Shown: positions 36,005-43,499 of the stretch, piece after piece
Numbering within the stretch: the stretch's first letter is position 1
Layout: each line of letters starts with the position of its first letter
From: Nostoc sp. WHI
Lineage (GTDB): Bacteria > Cyanobacteriota > Cyanobacteriia > Cyanobacteriales > Nostocaceae
DNA: 45,367 nucleotides
Reading direction: 5' to 3'
Assembly: GCF_015714725.1 (NCBI RefSeq)
Contig: NZ_WBKM01000207.1
Coordinates: 1 to 45,367, forward strand
Notes under the pieces: model-generated
Database searches by the model: none
What the model saw: the letters and a program-made list of their open reading frames with translations, nothing else
What the model was told of the DNA's origin: nothing
Position numbers and translations under genes: made by a program

Positions 36005-38851
36005 GTGACTGATAACAAACCAACTGATTACGCCGCAATTATCCGTGCCGCCAACCAAACGATTCCAGAACCCCCTGAATGGCTAAGTGCAGGTAAATAT
36101 GTTTACTCACCGGAGTATGGAGTTGGGGAGGTAATGGCATTATTGGGCAGACGGTTGATTGTCAAGTTTGTAGAAGAGGTTAAGCCAACTCAGTTTGTCG
36201 ATTGGGAAGAAGCGATCGCTTTGGGGTCAATTAAACCAAGTAACGCCAACTTAGTTTCTTCCACAACATTCCTTGAAGAGAACAACGCCGCAGTCACAAC
36301 AACTGCGGAGCGCATTCAACAAATCCCCCAGGTAGTATTTCAGTCTGTAGCGCAAGAACTGATTGCAAGCATTAGGGCGATAGATATCAAAAATGCTAAC
36401 CAAGGGATAATTCACCCCCTACCGGGCGATTTACCACCTGCTTTACGTTTAGCGTTACAGAATAACGGTATCACCCAGATTTATTCTCACCAATTAGAAG
36501 CTCTAACAAAGTTACGTGCTGGGTTTGACTTGAGTCTCACTACGCCTACAGCAAGCGGAAAGACGCTGTGCTACAACCTGGCTATCCTAGAATCGTGTAT
36601 TAAGCAACCGCAAACAACAGCATTGTACATTTTTCCACTCAAGGCGTTAGCCCTAGATCAAATGCGAAAGTTGCAGTCGCTTGTCAAGGCAATGCCCAAC
36701 AATCGTCTCAAACTCGCACTGATGACGGGAGATACACCAGCTACTGAACGGCAGCGTTTTTTTATCCCCAACCCCCCAAATATCTTGGCAGTCAGCCCTG
36801 ACTTATTGCATTACTATCTTTATAATGTGCGCCGTCGGGATGATGGAGAAGGATGGCGACAGTTTTTAAGGCAGTTGCGCTACTGTGTAATTGATGAAAG
36901 CCATACCTATACTGGGGCTTTTGGCGCACACTTTGCGAATCTTATGCGGCGGCTCAGGTTAGCAGTTGATGCAGTTGGCGGTAATTCCCAAAGACTGCAA
37001 TTTATTTGTTCTAGTGCCACGATCGGAAATCCTCAAGATATGGCATTGCGGTTTAGCGGCAGAACCCATCAACCCCAAAGATTACACCTGATTGAGGATA
37101 GCGGCGCTCCCCATCAAGGACGTACCTTATTATCTCTTGCTCCAAACAGTGCAGCTAATGTTGAAGCTACTAAAATAGTGATTTCCTGGTTACAGCATAA
37201 TCTCAGTGGGATTGTCTTTTGTAACTCTCGTGCAGCTGTCAAAGGTTTACTTGGGTTAATCCAACGAGAAACACAACGCATTGGATTAGGTTATTTAACT
37301 TCCAAGGTAGCAGTTTTCTACAGTTCCTTAACGGGCGATCGCCGTAGCGAGATTATTCAAAAGCTCCAAGGTGGACAAATCAAGGTAATTATTTCAACTT
37401 CTTCCCTAGAAGCAGGAATCGATTTACCCGAACTAGATTGCTGTCTAATTCGGGGGTTTCCAGGTAGTCTGATGTCATTTTGGCAACGAGTTGGGAGAGC
37501 CGGACGCAAACAGCACGGACTAGTGATTTATCTGCCATTAGGACAAAACCCCATTGATGTATACTACGCTCGACATAACAAACAGTTACTATCAGGAGAA
37601 GTTGAATCTGCTGCATTTAACCCTGACTATCCAACAATTCTAGGTAAACATTTAGAATGTGGTTGCATTGAAAGTAGTTTAGCTTTGGGAGAACTCAATA
37701 CTCGTTTTGGAAAAACAGCCGGTGCAGTTGCAGATTCTCTTTTACAACAAAATAAAATTTTTTTAAGTGGCAATGGCAAACTCTGGGGCAGAGGCTATCC
37801 TCACAGAGAGATTAATATTAGAAGCAGCACTCAAAGGTCAATTTCTCTAATTAACAAACATACGGGCGAAATTCTAGAAAGTATGTCGCTGCCGTTAGCC
37901 CATCGAGAAGTATTTCCTGAAGCCATATATATGATGCAAGATGAAAGTGGGCAATTAATAGCATACCGTAGCGAAAGCCTAAATTCAGACAAAGGAGAAG
38001 CAATCCTAACTTTTCTAGGAAAAGATACAGATTTATTTACTGAAGCGGAGTCAGAATTAGATATTCAACCACTTTCTACCTTGGCAGAATCTAAAATCAT
38101 CCCTACTAATATTAAAGATGCTCGGTTACGTTTAACTCTTGTCTGGGGAGAAATTACGAATTCTGTTATTGGTTATAGATTGATGAAGCGTACCTACGGA
38201 ATGACTTGTAAAAACCAACGTTGCGCTAATTATAAAAAACCACTTGAAGGAAAAAGTTGTTCATTGTGTAAGCAGGCGCTGAATGCAGCAGAAGTAACAA
38301 AACTTCAAAAAGAAATAGCATTTTCGGAGCCATACGTTACAAAATACCAAGCACCCTGCGTACTAGTAGAGTTAAATGAACCGTTACAAAAAGCTCTGCA
38401 AATAATTGTTAATAAATGCAAACAAGAAATTATGACCGCCAATGGAGGTGAGGTTCCAGAACTTTATCAATCATTGTGGAGTAGCACTGCTGAAATGACG
38501 GCACTGCACAGTATCCAGCACCAGATAGTTAAAGCTGTACCTCTGGTAGTTTTATCCTCCAGTTTAGATGTAGATGAATTGGCTATACAAAAAGAAAGCA
38601 GGAACATTGGTTACTTTTTTGACACCTGTGAAGGTGGGAATGGGGCAGCAGAGGCTATTTTCTCCGACTTAACAAAATTTGCTGCCGCCTCTTATTCTTT
38701 AGCAGCCGAATGTGATTGTGAAGCTGGTTGTCCAAGATGCCTGCATTCAACGGCTTGTCCACAGCATAATGAACCATTGCATAAAGATGTGGGTTTGTTT
38801 TTATTGGATGCAATTAGCCAAACAAAGCTTAATTCCCAAAATCCATCTTGA
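36005..38851 (+). CDS. MrfA/Hrq1-like DEAD/DEAH helicase with DUF1998
   Basis: A 948-residue superfamily 2 helicase with GTG start. Residues ~25-70 (KYVYSPEYGVGEVMALLGRR) form a small SH3/CarD-like module. The core has Walker A TPTASGKT (about 179-186), motif II DESH, CSSATIGN, and the second-lobe signatures SSLEAGIDLPELD and WQRVGRAGRKQHG. The C-terminal part has a zinc site (CKNQRCANY, CSLCKQ) and the MZB/DUF1998 cysteine set ending in CEAGCPRCLHSTAC. MrfA of Bacillus and fungal Hrq1 repair mitomycin-type damage; similar proteins also sit in defence islands. A TetR-like palindrome lies upstream. Its proximity to the two nuclease genes suggests joint function but it has its own promoter region. 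Confidence 0.85.
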   Translation: MTDNKPTDYAAIIRAANQTIPEPPEWLSAGKYVYSPEYGVGEVMALLGRRLIVKFVEEVKPTQFVDWEEAIALGSIKPSNANLVSSTTFLEENNAAVTTTAERIQQIPQVVFQSVAQELIASIRAIDIKNANQGIIHPLPGDLPPALRLALQNNGITQIYSHQLEALTKLRAGFDLSLTTPTASGKTLCYNLAILESCIKQPQTTALYIFPLKALALDQMRKLQSLVKAMPNNRLKLALMTGDTPATERQRFFIPNPPNILAVSPDLLHYYLYNVRRRDDGEGWRQFLRQLRYCVIDESHTYTGAFGAHFANLMRRLRLAVDAVGGNSQRLQFICSSATIGNPQDMALRFSGRTHQPQRLHLIEDSGAPHQGRTLLSLAPNSAANVEATKIVISWLQHNLSGIVFCNSRAAVKGLLGLIQRETQRIGLGYLTSKVAVFYSSLTGDRRSEIIQKLQGGQIKVIISTSSLEAGIDLPELDCCLIRGFPGSLMSFWQRVGRAGRKQHGLVIYLPLGQNPIDVYYARHNKQLLSGEVESAAFNPDYPTILGKHLECGCIESSLALGELNTRFGKTAGAVADSLLQQNKIFLSGNGKLWGRGYPHREINIRSSTQRSISLINKHTGEILESMSLPLAHREVFPEAIYMMQDESGQLIAYRSESLNSDKGEAILTFLGKDTDLFTEAESELDIQPLSTLAESKIIPTNIKDARLRLTLVWGEITNSVIGYRLMKRTYGMTCKNQRCANYKKPLEGKSCSLCKQALNAAEVTKLQKEIAFSEPYVTKYQAPCVLVELNEPLQKALQIIVNKCKQEIMTANGGEVPELYQSLWSSTAEMTALHSIQHQIVKAVPLVVLSSSLDVDELAIQKESRNIGYFFDTCEGGNGAAEAIFSDLTKFAAASYSLAAECDCEAGCPRCLHSTACPQHNEPLHKDVGLFLLDAISQTKLNSQNPS

Positions 38852-38971
38852 ACTGAGCATTTGAATTAATATAACGGTCTATTAGATTGGGTGCGATGAC
38901 CTACCCGCCGGACTTTGGTATCGCGTCCCATCCAATGGGAACCATGTTATGTAATTGCGTTCCTGGGCATT

Positions 38972-40039
38972 ATGAAATTATTGAATTTTCTCAAATCCAG
39001 ACCAGTCATTATAGTTTTAGCAATTGCAGTAAACATCACTGTTATTGATGTACATTCTTCTAGTTCAAATCTTCCCCTAGACAAGAGTACAATTACCCAG
39101 TCCCAACCACAGATTCAACTTGTTCATACACTGACTGGACATAAAAAAGTGACTTTTGGTGTTCGAGCAGTTGCGATCAGCCCTTCGGGGCATACCCTGA
39201 TTAGTGGAGGTAGAGATGATACAATTAAATTCTGGAATTTACGTACCGGGAAATTGTTGCGTAGTTTAGACGCTTACTCAGATGGTGTTACTTCAATTGC
39301 TATTAGTCCAGATGGTAAGCGGATTGTAACTGGTGGGATAAGCACCCCAACAATGAAGGTTTGGGATTTACGCACTTTCCTTATGCTTGATAGCGAAAGA
39401 GGGCATACCCAACCAGTAGAAACCGTTGCGATTAGTTCAGATGGTAGATTTATTGCTAGTGGCAGTGATGATCATACAACAAAGCTTTGGGATTTACACA
39501 CGCTTAAGCTGCTTGATACCATTACTACACAGTCAGGATTTGTGAGTAAAGTTGCATTTAGCCCTGATATGCAAACCCTTGTAAGTGCTGGGGGTGGCGA
39601 TGATAATACAATTAGGATCATTGATTTACAAACCAAAAAAACACGCCATATTCTCAAAGGACACAAAACTGGAGTTGATGCTATTGTCATTACTCCAGAT
39701 AGCAAAAAGCTTGTTACTGGTAGTTTTGGTCAGCTAGTTTCTCGAAATCGTGCGATTAGTACTCTGAAATTATGGAATCTTCAAACTGGAAAACTGCTGC
39801 ATGACTTTAGTGATAATTTTAATTCAGTTGAATCTCTTGTGATCAGCCCGAATGGAAAAATTCTCATCTGCGGCAATTATGATGGCACTATTAAACTGTG
39901 GAACTTAGATACTTTAAAGCCGTTGCATACCTTTCAAGATGGTTCCAGTTCTGTTTTAGGGCTTGCTCTGAGCCGGGATGGTAAAACCCTTGCTAGTAGC
40001 AATGAGGATAGCATTATACATATTTGGCAAATTAAATAA
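38972..40039 (+). CDS. Exported or membrane-anchored WD40 beta-propeller protein
   Basis: About 355 residues. The ATG at 38972 is chosen because it opens directly into a hydrophobic signal/anchor segment (SRPVIIVLAIAVNITVIDV). Seven WD40 repeats follow, each with a strand like VAISPDGK and an ending such as IKFWNLRTG, MKVWDLRTF or IKLWNLDTL, enough for one closed seven-bladed propeller. No enzymatic domain is attached. Such proteins are abundant in filamentous cyanobacteria and act as scaffolds; the partner is unknown. It follows the helicase by 120 nt in the same direction. Confidence 0.85.
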   Translation: MKLLNFLKSRPVIIVLAIAVNITVIDVHSSSSNLPLDKSTITQSQPQIQLVHTLTGHKKVTFGVRAVAISPSGHTLISGGRDDTIKFWNLRTGKLLRSLDAYSDGVTSIAISPDGKRIVTGGISTPTMKVWDLRTFLMLDSERGHTQPVETVAISSDGRFIASGSDDHTTKLWDLHTLKLLDTITTQSGFVSKVAFSPDMQTLVSAGGGDDNTIRIIDLQTKKTRHILKGHKTGVDAIVITPDSKKLVTGSFGQLVSRNRAISTLKLWNLQTGKLLHDFSDNFNSVESLVISPNGKILICGNYDGTIKLWNLDTLKPLHTFQDGSSSVLGLALSRDGKTLASSNEDSIIHIWQIK

Positions 40040-40131
40040 CTGCATTAGCCCTATTCTTGGCACACGGAAACTTCTAAAAGGATAAGCTGGTTACGGATAC
40101 AGAACTTAACTTTAACTATGGGTATTCTCGC

Positions 40132-41076
40132 TTAAAAAGTACGAATCAGAATAGCTTTTCTAAAATCCGTACTTTTAAGTATGACTCCCGTAAAATTAGC
40201 ATCTGTTAAATCAGCGCTGCGAAAGCTTGTACCACCAAAGGTTGCAAAAGCAACAGAAATGTTGCGAATAATGGCGTATTTTTCATCTCCTTTCATTGCT
40301 TTCCTAGCAATGTAAGTACTAAGTATAACTACGGTAAAAGCGATAGCGAAGGTGACGGCGAAGGCTAAACCTCCGGCTCCGAGGAAGACGATGGATTCGG
40401 CTCCAGTTCTGGATAAGGTGAAGACCAAGGCAATGGCGAAGACTAAGGCTCCAGCGACCGCTCCAGTGATGGCGAAGACCAAGGCAATGGCGAAGATTAA
40501 GGCTTCGGCTAAGTCCAGTCCTAATGCGACAGTGACGAGGAGGCCAACAACAACTGTAATGGCGAAGGGCAAGGCAACGGCGAAGGAAAAGGAAAAGGCA
40601 AAGACTAAGCCGATGACGAGAGCGACGGCAACCACTAAGGTAACGGCTAAGACGACGGCGACGGCGAAGGAAAATGCCCCGGCTAAATCCAAGGCTAAGG
40701 CTAGGGCAACAACGAGAGCGACGGTGAAAGCGAAGGCTAAGGCGAGGGTGACGGCTCCGATGAGGGCAACGACTAAGGCAGTCCAGCCTGAAACCTTAGT
40801 CTCTAAAGTTGAGCTATTAAATACAGAAACTATCAAGCCTCCAGTGATGGCTAAGAAAAATCCTGAAATTCCAGAGAGCAAGCACGAAACACAAACTAGA
40901 AAACTAGCCCAACTCTTTTGCAGTCCAGCTTTTGCATTGTTAAAATTAGTCCCTCTTAAATTAGCACCTGTAAAATCTGCTCCTCGAATATCCGCACCAC
41001 TAAAGTTTGCCCCAGCCAAGTTTTGACCTTTAAAAGAACGACCTCTGAGATTTTGACCGGAAAAGTCTGGGGGCAT
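40132..41076 (-). CDS. Pentapeptide-repeat membrane protein with a low-complexity hydrophobic core
   Basis: A 314-residue protein. Residues ~3-50 are pentapeptide repeats (FSGQNLRGRSFKGQNLAGAN and so on, the A(D/N)LXX pattern), and a shorter set returns at the C-terminus (FRSADLTDANFTGV). Between them, from ~55 to ~255, lies a long stretch of Ala, Val, Leu and Phe with short breaks such as ALDLAGA, predicted to cross the membrane several times. The coding strand there is a degenerate repeat of GC-rich codons, so the core seems to have grown by internal duplication. The function is unknown; pentapeptide proteins of this type often localise to thylakoid or plasma membranes. Confidence 0.75.
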   Translation of the reverse strand: MPPDFSGQNLRGRSFKGQNLAGANFSGADIRGADFTGANLRGTNFNNAKAGLQKSWASFLVCVSCLLSGISGFFLAITGGLIVSVFNSSTLETKVSGWTALVVALIGAVTLALAFAFTVALVVALALALDLAGAFSFAVAVVLAVTLVVAVALVIGLVFAFSFSFAVALPFAITVVVGLLVTVALGLDLAEALIFAIALVFAITGAVAGALVFAIALVFTLSRTGAESIVFLGAGGLAFAVTFAIAFTVVILSTYIARKAMKGDEKYAIIRNISVAFATFGGTSFRSADLTDANFTGVILKSTDFRKAILIRTF

Positions 41077-41369
41077 GGCTGGGCTGGTAAAAGCAATGAT
41101 TTATACAGAATACATCTAGGATATGCGGTTTTACGGAATGTAGGGTAATATTTCTTCAGAAGCTAGTAAGTAATGGGCTGTACTAGCATTTCGATTACTC
41201 ACAACAGGCAGATGATTAACCATTGGGTGCAGTTCAGAATCTGGCTACCGTGTAATATAAAACTGCCCTAGACGAAAGCTGGAGCAGGGAGAATCCACCA
41301 GGGAGGTACTGCCCCTCCTGTATCTGTGTTATCAGCACAGCGCCTCACTTTTCGGCTTCAAGTGGAAGG
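41077..41369. other. Spacer between pentapeptide gene and tRNA array, with a tRNA-like remnant
   Basis: No protein gene is seen. At 41288-41355, read leftward, there is a D-arm-like GCC/GGC pair, a stem CTGTG/CACAG closing the loop CTGATAA (anticodon GAU, Ile), and a hairpin GGAGG/CCTCC like a long variable arm. No matching acceptor stem is found. It reads as the decayed last member of the array. Confidence 0.4.
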
Positions 41370-41452
41370 TGGAAGATGGAGGAATTGAACCCCCAGGTAT
41401 TACCCTGCTCTAGTTTTCAAGACTAGTTGCCCTCCCTTGAGCAGCATCTTCC
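41370..41452 (-). tRNA. trnS: tRNA-Ser(UGA)
   Basis: Acceptor GGAAGAT pairs fully with ATCTTCC. The anticodon stem CTAGT/ACTAG closes loop CTTGAAA (UGA). A long variable arm is present, as expected for serine. No encoded CCA. It is the last intact member of the leftward array. Confidence 0.85.
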
Positions 41453-41459
41453 ATATAAG

Positions 41460-41535
41460 GGGTGTCTGGCGGGACTTGAACCCGTTATGACTGGTTCCAC
41501 AAACCAGTGCCGCGACCGCTTTGGCTTCAGACACC
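41460..41535 (-). tRNA. trnH: tRNA-His(GUG)
   Basis: Acceptor GGTGTCT/AGACACC is perfect. Stem CTGGT/ACCAG closes loop TTGTGGA with anticodon GUG. The discriminator is C, as usual for histidine. No encoded CCA. Confidence 0.88.
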
Positions 41536-41539
41536 AAGA

Positions 41540-41615
41540 GTGGATTCGGTGAGGCTTGAACTCACAACCTCCTGTGTGCAAAACAGGCGCTCTCCCAATT
41601 AGAGCTACGAACCCA
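41540..41615 (-). tRNA. trnA: tRNA-Ala(UGC)
   Basis: Acceptor TGGGTTC pairs with GAATCCA through one G-U. Stem CCTGT/ACAGG closes loop TTTGCAC, anticodon UGC. The acceptor lacks the G3-U70 pair that normally marks alanine tRNA (position 3 is G paired with C), and the discriminator is C rather than A, so charging by AlaRS is doubtful. Confidence 0.8.
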
Positions 41616-41619
41616 TGAG

Positions 41620-41692
41620 CAGGAGTGGTAGGGGTCGAACCTACATTGCTCGATTTAGAAGATCGATGCCTTATCCATTAGGCAACACTCCC
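41620..41692 (-). tRNA. trnR: tRNA-Arg(UCU)
   Basis: Acceptor GGGAGTG pairs with CACTCCT (one G-U). Stem TCGAT/ATCGA closes loop CTTCTAA, anticodon UCU. T loop TTCGACC is conserved. No encoded CCA. Confidence 0.87.
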
Positions 41693-41701
41693 ATAAATTG
41701 G

Positions 41702-41774
41702 TAGCCCTGGCAGGGATTGAACCTACGACTTCCTCTTTGTAAGAGAGGCACTCTCCCAACTGAGTTACAGGGCT
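41702..41774 (-). tRNA. trnV: tRNA-Val(UAC), CCA encoded
   Basis: Acceptor AGCCCTG/CAGGGCT is perfect. Stem CCTCT/AGAGG closes loop CTTACAA, anticodon UAC. Discriminator A is followed by an encoded CCA. Confidence 0.9.
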
Positions 41775-41779
41775 AAGAA

Positions 41780-41851
41780 AGCGATCGACGAGATTTGAAC
41801 TCGTACAAGCGAGTTTGGAAGACTCAAATGCTGCCATTACACCACAATCGC
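41780..41851 (-). tRNA. trnG: tRNA-Gly(UCC)
   Basis: Acceptor GCGATTG pairs with CGATCGC (one U-G). Stem TGAGT/ACTCG closes loop CTTCCAA, anticodon UCC. No encoded CCA. Confidence 0.86.
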
Positions 41852-41856
41852 ATTGA

Positions 41857-41929
41857 AGCTGGTGACAGGAGTTGAACCTGCAACCTACTGATTACAAATC
41901 AGTTGCTCTGCCAATTGAGCTACACCAGC
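41857..41929 (-). tRNA. trnT: tRNA-Thr(UGU)
   Basis: Acceptor GCTGGTG/CACCAGC is perfect. Stem ACTGA/TCAGT closes loop TTTGTAA, anticodon UGU. D arm AGCTC...GAGC is regular. No encoded CCA. Confidence 0.9.
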
Positions 41930-41939
41930 ACTAATTTGG

Positions 41940-42013
41940 TGACGGGGGCAGGAGTTGAACCTGCCGATGTTCAGGTTATGAGCCTGACGAGCCGCCGTTG
42001 CTCCATCCCCGCA
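41940..42013 (-). tRNA. trnM: tRNA-Met(CAU), initiator-like, CCA encoded
   Basis: Acceptor TGCGGGG pairs with CCCCGTC except at position 1-72 (T x C), an unpaired end like that of initiator tRNAs. Stem TCAGG/CCTGA closes loop CTCATAA, anticodon CAU. It lacks the full three-G/C-pair signature in the anticodon stem. CCA is encoded. Confidence 0.82.
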
Positions 42014-42023
42014 TATTCACCAA

Positions 42024-42097
42024 TACCCCTGACTGGATTTGAACCAGCAACTTCCAAATTTTAAGTTTGGCACCTCTTCCACTTGGGTTACAGGGGT
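42024..42097 (-). tRNA. tRNA with Leu anticodon UAA but short variable loop
   Basis: Acceptor ACCCCTG/CAGGGGT is perfect. Stem CCAAA/TTTGG closes loop CTTAAAA, anticodon UAA. Only about five bases (AAGTT) separate the anticodon and T stems, whereas bacterial leucine tRNAs have a long variable arm. The charging identity is therefore uncertain. Confidence 0.75.
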
Positions 42098-42104
42098 AAG
42101 TTCA

Positions 42105-42177
42105 TGGGGTATACAGGAGTCGAACCTGTCTGAGTCGGATTAAAAGTCCGATGCACTCGCCGCTATGCCAATACCCC
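42105..42177 (-). tRNA. trnK: tRNA-Lys(UUU)
   Basis: Acceptor GGGGTAT/ATACCCC is perfect. Stem TCGGA/TCCGA closes loop CTTTTAA, anticodon UUU. T loop TTCGACT. No encoded CCA. Confidence 0.88.
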
Positions 42178-42180
42178 ATA

Positions 42181-42217
42181 CACAAGGCGGCTGCATATCC
42201 GCTATGCCAACGACCCA
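42181..42217 (-). pseudogene. 5' half of a tRNA gene
   Basis: Read leftward, the sequence starts like a tRNA acceptor and D arm (GGGTCGTTGGCATAGCGG) and runs to about the anticodon stem, then meets the next gene. It shares TTGGCATAGCGG with the adjacent lysine tRNA. No 3' half is present, so it is a truncated copy. Confidence 0.6.
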
Positions 42218-42223
42218 ATTTGG

Positions 42224-42298
42224 TACTCCCGACAGGAATTGAACCTGCAAAAATTCCGTCCCTCAAACGGAAGCGTTTACCAATTTCGCCACGGGAGT
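42224..42298 (-). tRNA. tRNA with Leu anticodon GAG but short variable loop, CCA encoded
   Basis: Acceptor ACTCCCG/CGGGAGT is perfect. The D arm (GGCGAAATTGGTAAACGC) is leucine-like. Stem TCCGT/ACGGA closes loop TTGAGGG, anticodon GAG. The variable loop is only about six bases. Encoded CCA follows. Confidence 0.75.
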
Positions 42299-42314
42299 AT
42301 AGTTGGGCAAATGG

Positions 42315-42388
42315 TCGGGATGGTAGGATTTGAACCTACGGCTCCTTGTCCCCAAAACAAGGCTTCTAGACCACTGAATTACATCCCG
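42315..42388 (-). tRNA. trnP: tRNA-Pro(UGG), CCA encoded
   Basis: Acceptor CGGGATG/CATCCCG is perfect. Stem CTTGT/ACAAG closes loop TTTGGGG, anticodon UGG. Discriminator A and encoded CCA. Confidence 0.9.
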
Positions 42389-42392
42389 TTGG

Positions 42393-42467
42393 TACTCCTG
42401 ACGGGAGTTGAACCCGTACATAGACTGTTTTTGAAACAGCCGCCTCTTCCAGTTGGGCTACAGGAGT
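42393..42467 (-). tRNA. tRNA with Leu anticodon CAA but short variable loop, CCA encoded
   Basis: Acceptor ACTCCTG/CAGGAGT is perfect. Stem GCTGT/ACAGT (one G-U) closes loop TTCAAAA, anticodon CAA. The variable region is about six bases. Its D arm closely resembles that of the UAA tRNA at 42024. Encoded CCA. Confidence 0.75.
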
Positions 42468-42476
42468 ATATATAGG

Positions 42477-42550
42477 CTCTTAAGGAAGGAATCGAACCCT
42501 CAAACTTCGCATTCAAAGTGCGACGGCTTTGCCTGTTTGCCTACTTCCCA
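42477..42550 (-). tRNA. trnQ: tRNA-Gln(UUG), acceptor stem decayed
   Basis: Stem TCGCA/TGCGA closes loop CTTTGAA, anticodon UUG; T loop TTCGATT is intact. The acceptor TGGGAAG pairs with CTTAAGA only at positions 5-7 and 1, so the stem is broken. It is probably non-functional or a tRNA-like relic. Confidence 0.6.
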
Positions 42551-42555
42551 ATAAA

Positions 42556-42630
<75 letters not shown>

Positions 42631-42639
42631 ATGTGCCAG

Positions 42640-42713
42640 TCCCCCAGATCCGGATTGAACGGATGACCTTCTGTTCTTCAAACAGACGCTACTACCAACT
42701 GAGCTACCAGGGG
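42640..42713 (-). tRNA. trnF: tRNA-Phe(GAA)
   Basis: Acceptor CCCCTGG pairs with CTGGGGG using G-U pairs. Stem TCTGT/ACAGA closes loop TTGAAGA, anticodon GAA. T loop TTCAATC. No encoded CCA. Confidence 0.84.
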
Positions 42714-42720
42714 ATAAAAG

Positions 42721-42795
42721 CGAGAACGGAGGGACTTGAACCCCCACTCTTCGGTTTCGTAGACCGATGTGTTCATCCAGTTACACCACGTTCTC
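42721..42795 (-). tRNA. trnR: tRNA-Arg(ACG)
   Basis: Acceptor GAGAACG/CGTTCTC is perfect. Stem TCGGT/ACCGA closes loop CTACGAA, anticodon ACG (inosine at position 34 expected). No encoded CCA. Confidence 0.87.
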
Positions 42796-42801
42796 ATAAG
42801 G

Positions 42802-42886
42802 CGGAGAGAGAGGGAGTTGAACCCACAGTGGACTTACATCCACGACTGTTTAGCAAACAGCTTGCCCTGCCGATAGCAATCTCTCC
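42802..42886 (-). tRNA. trnS: tRNA-Ser(GCU)
   Basis: Acceptor GGAGAGA pairs with TCTCTCC. Stem GCTGT/ACAGT closes loop TTGCTAA, anticodon GCU. A long variable arm (GTGGA/TCCAC) is retained. Discriminator G, typical of serine. Confidence 0.88.
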
Positions 42887-42890
42887 AGAA

Positions 42891-42971
42891 TGGGCTGGGC
42901 TGGAATTGAACCAGCAACGCAAACGCGGCGGTTTTACAGACCGTTGCCCACACCAGTAGGCGAGCCGACCC
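42891..42971 (-). tRNA. trnY: tRNA-Tyr(GUA)
   Basis: Acceptor GGGTCGG pairs with CCAGCCC with one C x A mismatch and one U-G. Stem CGGT/ACCG closes loop CTGTAAA, anticodon GUA. The bacterial-type long variable arm (CGC/GCG) is present. Confidence 0.82.
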
Positions 42972-42981
42972 ATGAATTTGG

Positions 42982-43055
42982 TAGTGCAGACGGGACTTGA
43001 ACCCGCTAATTACACGCTTGAAAGACGTGCCGCTCGGCCACTTCGCTTCTGCACC
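42982..43055 (-). tRNA. trnE: tRNA-Glu(UUC), CCA encoded
   Basis: Acceptor GGTGCAG pairs with CTGCACT (terminal G-U). Stem CACGT/GCGTG closes loop CTTTCAA, anticodon UUC. Encoded CCA. Confidence 0.83.
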
Positions 43056-43086
43056 ATGTATGCCATGTAAGTTGAAAAAGCTGTTG

Positions 43087-43157
<71 letters not shown>

Positions 43158-43182
43158 AGCTTTTTCGGTCAGGACACGGCAA

Positions 43183-43254
43183 CGCACAGACGCTTGTCTT
43201 GAACCCAGAACAACAGTTTTGGAGACTGTGGTGTTGCCATTACACCATCTGTGC
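43183..43254 (-). tRNA. trnW: tRNA-Trp(CCA), T arm disrupted
   Basis: Acceptor GCACAGA/TCTGTGC is perfect. Stem ACAGT/ACTGT closes loop CTCCAAA, anticodon CCA. The T stem CTGGG does not pair with CAAGC, and one extra base lies before the acceptor, so folding is doubtful. Confidence 0.65.
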
Positions 43255-43260
43255 ATTTGG

Positions 43261-43334
43261 TAGCAGTGGCGAGAGTCGAACTCGCATATACCAAGTTATG
43301 AGCTTGGGGCTTTGCCGTAAATCGCTACACTGCA
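43261..43334 (-). tRNA. trnM: tRNA-Met(CAU), second copy, CCA encoded
   Basis: Acceptor TGCAGTG pairs with CACTGCT except at 1-72 (T x T). Stem CCAAG/CTTGG closes loop CTCATAA, anticodon CAU. It could be elongator methionine or, after C34 modification, isoleucine. Encoded CCA. Confidence 0.8.
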
Positions 43335-43342
43335 ACGTTTGG

Positions 43343-43413
43343 AGTCCAGGGCGAGAATTGAACTCGCACAGTCGGTTTTGCAGACCAATACCCTACCGTT
43401 AGGCGACCTGGAC
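43343..43413 (-). tRNA. trnC: tRNA-Cys(GCA), CCA encoded
   Basis: Acceptor GTCCAGG/CCTGGAC is perfect. Stem TTGGT/ACCGA closes loop CTGCAAA, anticodon GCA. The discriminator is U, the cysteine identity base. Encoded CCA. Confidence 0.9.
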
Positions 43414-43419
43414 ATACTA

Positions 43420-43493
43420 CGAGGACGACAGGAATCGAACCTGTGACCACTTGCTTCGGAAACAAGCGCTCTTTCCGACTGAGCTACATCCTC
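43420..43493 (-). tRNA. trnR: tRNA-Arg(CCG)
   Basis: Acceptor GAGGATG pairs with CGTCCTC (one U-G). Stem CTTGT/GCAAG closes loop TTCCGAA, anticodon CCG. No encoded CCA. Confidence 0.87.
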
Positions 43494-43499
43494 ATTTGG

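Noticed and set aside
40352..41026. A 224-residue Lys/Ala/Thr-rich frame on the plus strand resembling histone H1
   Set aside because: It is antisense to the pentapeptide-repeat protein, and its composition follows directly from the reversed GC-rich repeats coding for Ala, Val, Leu and Phe. No ribosome-binding site is seen.
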